Shown here in pieces: positions 52,553-61,246 of a stretch of DNA of 64,000 nt. The stretch covers positions 117,185 through 181,184 of the forward strand of contig NZ_JANIDY010000004.1 of the NCBI RefSeq assembly GCF_026385525.1. The letters run 5' to 3'. The position numbers and the translations under genes were made by a program. This DNA is from Bombella pluederhausensis. Its GTDB lineage: Bacteria > Pseudomonadota > Alphaproteobacteria > Acetobacterales > Acetobacteraceae. The notes under the pieces were generated by a model. It was not told the DNA's origin. It worked only from the letters and a program-made list of their open reading frames with translations, and ran no database searches. Each line of letters begins with the position of its first letter. Within the stretch, counting starts at the first letter, position 1.

Positions 52553-55326
52553 TAGGTTATCCCCGCATGGGCGGGGAACAGAAAATTGATAGGGTCGAAC
52601 AGACGCTATCTGACGGTTCATCCCCGCATGGGCGGGGAACAGCCTTTCAGCTCTGCCAGATCACGCCGGAGCTGCGGTTCATCCCCGCATGGGCGGGAAA
52701 CAGGCCTCCGTGTCAATAACGGCGATTTTACCGTCCGGTTCATCCCCGCATGGGCGGGGAACAGACTCTGGTGGATAATGACGTGGCGACCTACCCCGGT
52801 TCATCCCCGCATGGGCGGGGAACAGCTCGATAGAGGATGCCGTGAAGTCGGTCGCTACGGTTCATCCCCGCATGGGCGGGGAACAGTCTCTGTGGAGCGC
52901 ACGGGGAGGGTCGCCAAACGGTTCATCCCCGCGTGGGCGGGGAACAGTGTTCTGGCCGGGGTGGCGGCGCTTGCCGTCACGGTTCATCCCCGCATGGGCG
53001 GGGAACAGACGCAAATGTTAGCTTTTCAGCGATTGTTAGGCGGTTCATCCCCGCATGGGCGGGGAACAGGGTCATGGAGTTGCCGGAGGCTTGTCTTGTA
53101 TCGGTTCATCCCCGCATGGGCGGGGAACAGGGCGGCAGTCCGAAATACTGGACTGACGGCATCGGTTCATCCCCGCATGGGCGGGGAACAGTGAGATGAA
53201 GGTGAAATTTCGCAATCCCACAGCGGTTCATCCCCGCATGGGCGGGGAACAGCACCGGGATCGTCCGGGCAGCCTGTTCAGGCACGGTTCATCCCCGCAT
53301 GGGCGGGGAACAGTTGGCGTGTGTAGCCAGAACGAGGAGGACGTGCGGTTCATCCCCGCATGGGCGGGGAACAGCTGAGCCGCCTGCTGAGCGATGTCTA
53401 TGACGACGGTTCATCCCCGCATGGGCGGGGAACAGTCCAGATCGTATCAGTGAGCTCGAAAAAGTTGCGGTTCATCCCCGCATGGGCGGGGAACAGTTGG
53501 ATTTGCCGACCAGCAGGCCGCTCAGGAACGGTTCATCCCCGCATGGGCGGGGAACAGAGACCCGCTATGTCCGCTGAACGCTGGGCCTGCGGTTCATCCC
53601 CGCATGGGCGGGGAACAGCGCAGCCGCTGGACCCGACCCGTACTCTGGTCCGGTTCATCCCCGCATGGGCGGGGAACAGACGCTTCTGACTGACCTTTCA
53701 GGGCCGTGGTACGGTTCATCCCCGCATGGGCGGGGAACAGGCCACACGGGCAGCCAACTGCATCGTGTCCACCGGTTCATCCCCGCATGGGCGGGGAACA
53801 GCAGCTCCTCATCAGAATTGAGCTGATCTGATTCGGTTCATCCCCGCATGGGCGGGGAACAGTTTCGCTTCATTTCTTGAATTATCCTCTGTTTCGGTTC
53901 ATCCCCGCATGGGCGGGGAACAGGGGTGTGGCGGTGTTCATCCTAAATTGAGGGCGGGTTCATCCCCGCATGGGCGGGGAACAGAGGCTCTGGACGCACA
54001 AGGCAAAATCTCTAACCGGTTCATCCCCGCATGGGCGGGGAACAGTGCTACAGTGCTATGAAAAACTCCGTCTATTACGGTTCATCCCCGCATGGGCGGG
54101 GAACAGCCCGAGTTTTCCAACGTCGCCGTGCGCCGTTCCGGTTCATCCCCGCATGGGCGGGGAACAGGTCAGTTCGTCTCAAATAAATAAATTGCCTGTC
54201 GGTTCATCCCCGCATGGGCGGGGAACAGGCGAAGTAATCGCCGCCCGTATGAAGTGTGACCGGTTCATCCCCGCATGGGCGGGGAACAGAATTGTTTCGA
54301 TTGCGTTCTGTTTCTGGTTAACGGTTCATCCCCGCATGGGCGGGGAACAGGTTGCGTTGGCACTGACATTTGCGGAAATGTCCGGTTCATCCCCGCATGG
54401 GCGGGGAACAGTGCCTTGCCACTGTTTCAAATATAGAGAGAAACGGTTCATCCCCGCATGGGCGGGGAACAGCTAAGTAACGCTAACCAGCAGAACAGTA
54501 ATGACGGTTCATCCCCGCATGGGCGGGGAACAGTTTTCAGCTTTTCTATATAACGAATATGCGCCCGGTTCATCCCCGCATGGGCGGGGAACAGGGGCAG
54601 CCCATCTTTTAAACTCCTCCAGAGAGCGGTTCATCCCCGCATGGGCGGGGAACAGAACGCCGCCTGATGTTCCCTGATTATGTAAGGCGGTTCATCCCCG
54701 CATGGGCGGGGAACAGGACACGGCATTATTAAGCAGATTTACTTTCTGCGGTTCATCCCCGCATGGGCGGGGAACAGGTCCACCTTCCCGATAAAATCCT
54801 GAAAAACGGCGGTTCATCCCCGCATGGGCGGGGAACAGAGCCGACCAGACGGTTACTAGTAATTGTAATGCGGTTCATCCCCGCATGGGCGGGGAACAGG
54901 AAAGCCTCAAGGTCCATCAGGCAAACGAGGTCGGTTCATCCCCGCATGGGCGGGGAACAGGGTATAGAAATAGTTCGTGAAAAGACGTTTTGCGGTTCAT
55001 CCCCGCATGGGCGGGGAACAGAGCTACAGTACTATGGAAAACTCCGTCTATTACGGTTCATCCCCGCATGGGCGGGGAACAGGTCAACTCTCCCAATAAA
55101 ATCAGTAAAGACAGCGGTTCATCCCCGCATGGGCGGGGAACAGTAAAGGCGGGGGCGTTTGGTTTCAAATCTGCCCGGTTCATCCCCGCATGGGCGGGGA
55201 ACAGTTGCGTTGTGTAATTCTGCAAACTCTGCAAGGCGGTTCATCCCCGCATGGGCGGGGAACAGCGCAACAGTGCTATGAAACACGCCATCTATTACGG
55301 TTCATCCCCGCATGGGCGGGGAACAG
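52553..55326 (-). CRISPR. Type I-E CRISPR array, 46 repeats and 45 spacers
   Basis: Repeats of 29 bases recur with an exact period of 61 (32-base spacers) from 52553 to 55298. Read on the minus strand, as transcribed, the repeat begins CTGTTCCCCGCC and ends GATGAACCG, with a hairpin stem CCCCGC/GCGGGG, typical of I-E. The lowest-coordinate repeat (52553-52581) is degenerate at its outer end, which marks the old, leader-distal terminus. Single-base variants occur at the repeats starting 52675 and 52919, and the repeat at 53956 has a different terminal base. The leader and the cas2 end adjoin the high-coordinate side, so new spacers enter at 55326. Several spacers are related to each other (see findings). 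Confidence 0.98.
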
Positions 55327-55330
55327 ACTT

Positions 55331-55370
55331 CTTACAACGCATTGTAAGATATATCTTTTTTTATTGTCAA
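55331..55370 (-). promoter_or_regulatory. CRISPR leader: promoter and palindrome
   Basis: On the minus strand the leader has TTGACA (55370-55365) and, 18 bases on, TACAAT (55346-55341), a near-consensus promoter about 20 bases before the first repeat. The -10 box is inside a perfect inverted repeat CTTACAA-TGCG-TTGTAAG (55348-55331). The leader is short: only 69 bases separate the first repeat from the cas2 stop. Confidence 0.75.
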
Positions 55371-55395
55371 AGATCGTACCAACTTAAAATAAAAT

Positions 55396-56644
<1,249 letters not shown>

Positions 56645-56648
<4 letters not shown>

Positions 56649-57328
56649 AGAGCCCGCCGGATCAGCATAAGGCCACAACCGAAGGCCTTGGCACGGCCAA
56701 AACCTTTAACTAACTGGGCCAGAAATGCCCCCGGGTCTGTCACTTCCAGCTGGCCTGAAAGATCCAAAATACCAAAATCAGGCCGATTTCTCCTCTTAGC
56801 CTCATTACCAAAACGTGGAAGCGTCTCAGTATGATAATCATCGGCAGACACATAGTGCGGCGTGAAACCCGCTTTCTCACCCTGTCGTTTTAGCCAGGCA
56901 CAACCTTCTTTCTGTGCAATAGCCATACGTTCCTTTGCCCGCTCTTGCTTCGGAACAGAGCAAATCACATCCAGAACAACATCTACACGTTTGCCAATAC
57001 CACGCTTCATCCGTGTCGCATTGACCTGAAGCTGAAAGTCTAGCAGATCCCCGACCTCCAGACTGGGAGCAAAAAGTTTCACGTCCGGCTTGGCGAACAA
57101 TTCGTTACCCTCACGTGGAGGGCGAGGTGAAAGGGTCAAAAAACTCCCATCACTCTCCGCACGCCAGAGAAAATCCCGCTTCTGATTGGGATCGGTCGCA
57201 AAAGCAGACCAAAGCATATGATGCTGGGCCGACCGCCGCTTGCCCGCATCAGGCTGTCTCAAAGACTCTTCCAGAACACGAACGGCAGGGCTGCGGGAAA
57301 GGCGGATCTTACTCAGGTACCAGTTCAT
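56645..57328 (-). CDS. cas6e: CRISPR RNA endonuclease Cas6e (CasE)
   Basis: A protein of 227 residues that cuts each repeat hairpin to release crRNAs and stays bound in Cascade. Two ferredoxin-like halves are predicted. The N-terminal segment has AQHHMLWSAF with the likely catalytic His, and the C-terminal glycine-rich loop is KGFGRAKAFGCGLM. Overlaps by four bases with both cas5e and cas1 show a single coupled operon. Confidence 0.95.
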
Positions 57329-58080
57329 TGCTGCTCCTTCCCTGAAAGGACAACATGGCGGATACCGACCTCTCGGGCTGTAAAATGCCAGCGTTGCCGG
57401 TCCAGCGGCACATCATGCACGAGATCACGCTGACTGCCCTCCTTCCCAACAATCATGACGTTTTCAGCACATCCGACATGTCGTGCAAGCCATTCAGGCC
57501 TTTTCGGAATCTCATTAGCCTTATCCGCCGAACATAACCTGCGATATTCTTCCAAATAAGGCGTGAAATACTGCTCCAGAGCCTCATCAACCGTATCCGC
57601 CTGTACAATCTGAGGATGAGGTGGAGCAGAGAGCGGACAGGACTTACGGCCAAGATAGAGCGTGAAATACGGCTTGCGTAACGCTGCCGCTATCTCCTCC
57701 AGCCCTTCCCCCTGTACAGCCACACCATAAAACACGCCAGCACGGTAATCACGCAGCGTGATGCTCGTTGTCAGCCGCCCTCCCGCAGCCCGGATAGCCT
57801 CCGGGCGGGAATTCGGCTTCTTCACCGCAGCAGCAGGAACGGACTGGATGGTATGGAAGTCACGCAGAGAGGTGCCACTGTCAAACACCGCCACATCGAT
57901 CTTCAGACGATCCAGCCGGGAGAAATCACCATCCCGCCGGATGCCCAAAGCCGCACCTATCAACCCGATCAGGGCGGAACGACCGGGCCAGAGCAGCGAA
58001 CCTCGCCGCTCGTGCCCAGCCAGCTCACCCATTGCGCCCAAAGACGCAGCAAGTGAGAACACCAGATAAGGGGATGACAT
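57325..58080 (-). CDS. cas5e: Cascade subunit Cas5e (CasD)
   Basis: A protein of 251 residues that caps the 5' handle of the crRNA in Cascade. The N-terminus (YLVFSLAASLGAMGELAGHERRGSLLWPGRSALIGLIGAALGI) is the usual Cas5e start, with the loop LRDFHTIQS and LRDYRAGVFYGVAV following. I chose the ATG at 58080, which shares a base with the cas7e stop; a GTG one codon earlier is possible. Confidence 0.94.
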   Translation of the reverse strand: MSSPYLVFSLAASLGAMGELAGHERRGSLLWPGRSALIGLIGAALGIRRDGDFSRLDRLKIDVAVFDSGTSLRDFHTIQSVPAAAVKKPNSRPEAIRAAGGRLTTSITLRDYRAGVFYGVAVQGEGLEEIAAALRKPYFTLYLGRKSCPLSAPPHPQIVQADTVDEALEQYFTPYLEEYRRLCSADKANEIPKRPEWLARHVGCAENVMIVGKEGSQRDLVHDVPLDRQRWHFTAREVGIRHVVLSGKEQQ

Positions 58081-59147
58081 CACTCACCCCGCAGCGCAGC
58101 TTTACCCGCAAATGCGACAACGTCTTCCAGTGTGCCAGCCTTGCCAACATGAAGTTTGACATCAGTATTCCAGCACTGACCATAGGCCCCATCAATAGCT
58201 TTACGGGTTTCTTCCAGCTTTCTGATGGAACTTTCCAGAAGATGCTCTCCCTTCACGGCCTCAAAGAACGCACCTGACAAATCACGAGGGGCCTGCTCAC
58301 CCTGTTCCGCAAGCATGTAATTTGCCCGTGGATGATGTGCATAGCTGTTCTGTTTGCCACGCGGCGTTGCCTCGGACAGCCCCTTTGCCAGTGCCTCCAT
58401 AGCTTTAGCTGCAAGCTCCTTATCCCCTGCCAGATTTTCAATCAGCAGATCCACATTCACACAAACATACTGATAGAACACACCTGCCCCAAAGGCACTT
58501 TCACCAATATGACCGGCGCCCCGTTCATCATCCTTGTTCAGGTCATCCACGGCAGAGAACCAGTCTTCCTGCGCCACAGAACGATGGGTCGTGAAGGCAT
58601 GTGCCACCTGCACGGCGGCATCCCGGTTGAAATCAGCATCGGAAGCCAACATACGCCCGAACATGGCCACATCCACCGCACCATCGGCACGACGGAGGAC
58701 GAGTTTCTTCAGCTCCTTATCTTTGGGCAGAGCCTCACCGGCAGCAGCCTTTTCAGCCAATTCCTCGGCCAGAGCCCACTCCTCGGGTGAAATAAAGGCA
58801 AGGGTCGTTGCGATCTGCTCTTTAGAGCCCTTATCTGCGGCCTCTAATTTACCAAAAACGGCAGCAACGGTCTCAGCAGCCTTCAGGGCTTTCTTCTCCT
58901 CAACACCTTTGCCGAGCAGATGCTTCACCAATCCACCGTGCAGGCGTTTGGTCCGAACACCCATATGATCTTTCAGATCCTGAGCAAAATAGGTGCTTTC
59001 CCGCAAGGCCCGCTTCACAGACTGTGATGAATGACGCAGACGCACCTCACCACCAATGACGGCCTGCTTAGGGCGCCCCATATCATCACGGTTAGGGTTG
59101 GAAGGGCCATAAATAGTCAGGACATGGAACTGAACAAAATTCGTCAT
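58080..59147 (-). CDS. cas7e: Cascade backbone subunit Cas7e (CasC)
   Basis: A protein of 355 residues; six copies form the backbone holding the crRNA. The N-terminus FVQFHVLTIYGPSNPNRDDMGRPKQAVIGG and VRLRHSSQSVKRALR are diagnostic of the Cse4/CasC family. The thumb-containing middle and ANYMLAEQGEQAPRDLSGAFF are also conserved. There are 46 bases between cse2 and this start, the largest gap in the operon. Confidence 0.96.
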   Translation of the reverse strand: MTNFVQFHVLTIYGPSNPNRDDMGRPKQAVIGGEVRLRHSSQSVKRALRESTYFAQDLKDHMGVRTKRLHGGLVKHLLGKGVEEKKALKAAETVAAVFGKLEAADKGSKEQIATTLAFISPEEWALAEELAEKAAAGEALPKDKELKKLVLRRADGAVDVAMFGRMLASDADFNRDAAVQVAHAFTTHRSVAQEDWFSAVDDLNKDDERGAGHIGESAFGAGVFYQYVCVNVDLLIENLAGDKELAAKAMEALAKGLSEATPRGKQNSYAHHPRANYMLAEQGEQAPRDLSGAFFEAVKGEHLLESSIRKLEETRKAIDGAYGQCWNTDVKLHVGKAGTLEDVVAFAGKAALRGE

Positions 59148-59193
59148 GATAAGAACTCTCTAAACTCTGGATACAAGGTCTGATTGCAGAAGA

Positions 59194-59751
59194 CTATGAT
59201 TCTGCTTTGATCCTACGTTCACCAACACCAAAATATTCAAGACACCAGTGCGCCCGTGTCTGATCATTCCAAGCAAGCATGTCACGTGCAAGCATCGCCA
59301 CATTGCAACGATTGCCTGCCACCGCCACGGCACGACGCAGCAGAGTGGCCAGCTCGTCATCCTCAGCCGTCATCAACTGTTTGAAACGCAGATGGGACAG
59401 AAGCGGCTCTTTGTCTCCACCCTTAAGCCGTTTTGCCAGAGAAGCATGATCATATTCACGCACCTCACCAAGAACATTCAGCAACTGGCAAAAACGCTTC
59501 AGAGCGTCACCCTTCGGCTGAATCTGATGCAGCAAATTCTGCACCTGCGGCTCAAACAGAATGGCCGGATATGTGCCGCGGCGCAGTTTTGCGCTCAGCG
59601 CCCGGGCGGCTGTCTGAGCCTGCTTCTGGGCAACCTGTGCCTCCCTACGACCTTCTTCCGTCTCTTTATCCGGTTGAATCTGTGTCCGGGCAGCGAGATT
59701 CGTCCGCCACCACGCAAGCACCTTGGCCCCTTTATCTTGTGGCTCGCTCAT
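59194..59751 (-). CDS. cse2: Cascade small subunit Cse2 (CasB)
   Basis: A helical protein of 185 residues; two copies line the belly of Cascade and stabilise the displaced strand. Family features are AWWRTNLAARTQIQ near the start and HLRFKQLMTAEDDELATLLRRAVAVAG with the Cse2 helix pattern. The N-terminal half contains a basic, Gln/Ala-rich stretch. It overlaps cse1 by four bases. Confidence 0.93.
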   Translation of the reverse strand: MSEPQDKGAKVLAWWRTNLAARTQIQPDKETEEGRREAQVAQKQAQTAARALSAKLRRGTYPAILFEPQVQNLLHQIQPKGDALKRFCQLLNVLGEVREYDHASLAKRLKGGDKEPLLSHLRFKQLMTAEDDELATLLRRAVAVAGNRCNVAMLARDMLAWNDQTRAHWCLEYFGVGERRIKAES

Positions 59752-61232
59752 GCAGCCTTCCTTTTCTTCTCTGGAACAGGGAGTTTCAGTTTTGAAAACA
59801 GAGCGGGACCGGCTTTTTTGCCATAACCATACAGCTCCATCCCCAGAAACTTACGGGCTTCAGCAATCTTTGCCATCTCCTGCATTGTCCGCTCAGCCAG
59901 CCCCGGCAGCGCCAGTCCATCAAACTGGGACAGTGCCTGCCTGCGCATGGTGCTCAACCAGAAATCAGCAGGGTCTTCACCCTCTGCAATCTGATAAAAA
60001 CAATGATGAAAAGCCGGTTCCGTTTTCAGATAGAACTCCTCACGCTGAGCTTCACGCTCCTCCCCTGCCGCAAGTACAGGAATGAGGGCACGGTTCAGCA
60101 TGTCCGTCACCATCTGTGCCGCTTCAATAAAATCACTCAGGCGATACAGGGCAGTATCCGATAGATGCTGCATAGGCTGCAGGGAATGAATAAAATCCCT
60201 TGGGCTCATATTGTTCATGGCCCAACCGGCCACGATCACTGAAGCCTCCGTACCTCTATGTTCTGCCTGCCATTCCCGCACCACCAAGGCAAGCTGAGCC
60301 AGCCCTTTCGCACGCTGACTTTTATCACCTTCTTGAGCAATAATTCCCAACCAGTTGCGATATCCAAACCGACCAGCCCTTGGATGCCTAGGCAACAGGT
60401 CCGTGCCCTCTTTCAGCCGATAGTAAGGACTTAAAGGATGCTGCCATAGAGCATAGTTTGTACCGTAAGGCTTCTGTATAACGCCTGTTATCCCTTCATC
60501 ATCACCGACAAGACGCAGGCGGCGGGGCATACCGAAAAAAGCCTCTACATCAAAACCTTTCGTCTCATCAGAAGGATGAACTGTCTGGCCCTTTTCAGAC
60601 GTTCGAGTGGGCTTCATCCATGGCAAAGCCTTCATCTCGGACGGTTGGCCAAATGGAACATTAAGCCAAACAAGGTCCCACAATTCCTTACCGGGATCGA
60701 GGATCGTTACGAGCGGCCCTCCACCACGCATAGAGGTCCGGTTTCCAGCACCACCAGAAGGCGCAAAATCCTGCAATGTATACAGGGCCATGGCAGCTTC
60801 TGGAAAAGTCAGCCTGTCGTACCGTTTCCGATGCACCATGACATCGATATTATTGCGCATCGTCTGTCCGCCAGCGCTATCGATGAACAGCATGTCCACT
60901 GAGTTAGGCGAAGCATCCAGTTTTTCCTGATCCTGAAGAAACCGGGGACCATCACCCATCAGGAAGAAAGCTGGCGCAAATGGCTCCAATCTTGCTTTCA
61001 GGCGTTCTGGATCAGGACGCTCACGCCTGTACCAATCAGATTTACCAGAAGGTGGGTCTGCCATATAGACAAGACCAACCAGCAGTTCCAGGCAAGCAAT
61101 GTTAAGATCTGGCCGTGGCCAGTCCGGACGAAGCACTCCAGCCTCTGCTATTTGCCACGGTGCAATAACCCGCCTACTGCCATCAACACAGCGTACAGGA
61201 ATCCATGGGTCTGTAATCAAATTCAAAGACAC
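59748..61232 (-). CDS. cse1: Cascade large subunit Cse1 (Cas8e/CasA)
   Basis: A protein of 494 residues that reads the PAM and recruits Cas3. The N-terminus LNLITDPWIPVRCVDGSRR is diagnostic. Other conserved parts are LVGLVYMADPP, FMLFIDSAGGQTMRNN-like segments (here DMLFIDSAGG) and a C-terminal four-helix bundle. It follows cas3 by 14 bases. Length is normal. Confidence 0.95.
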   Translation of the reverse strand: MSLNLITDPWIPVRCVDGSRRVIAPWQIAEAGVLRPDWPRPDLNIACLELLVGLVYMADPPSGKSDWYRRERPDPERLKARLEPFAPAFFLMGDGPRFLQDQEKLDASPNSVDMLFIDSAGGQTMRNNIDVMVHRKRYDRLTFPEAAMALYTLQDFAPSGGAGNRTSMRGGGPLVTILDPGKELWDLVWLNVPFGQPSEMKALPWMKPTRTSEKGQTVHPSDETKGFDVEAFFGMPRRLRLVGDDEGITGVIQKPYGTNYALWQHPLSPYYRLKEGTDLLPRHPRAGRFGYRNWLGIIAQEGDKSQRAKGLAQLALVVREWQAEHRGTEASVIVAGWAMNNMSPRDFIHSLQPMQHLSDTALYRLSDFIEAAQMVTDMLNRALIPVLAAGEEREAQREEFYLKTEPAFHHCFYQIAEGEDPADFWLSTMRRQALSQFDGLALPGLAERTMQEMAKIAEARKFLGMELYGYGKKAGPALFSKLKLPVPEKKRKAA

Positions 61233-61246
61233 GGACTACCTCCGCA

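Noticed and set aside
54351..55236. Spacers at 54351 and 55205 both start with a TTGCGTTG-like segment
   Set aside because: The likeness is limited to about eight bases and is offset by one; the rest is unrelated, so I do not count them as a third family.
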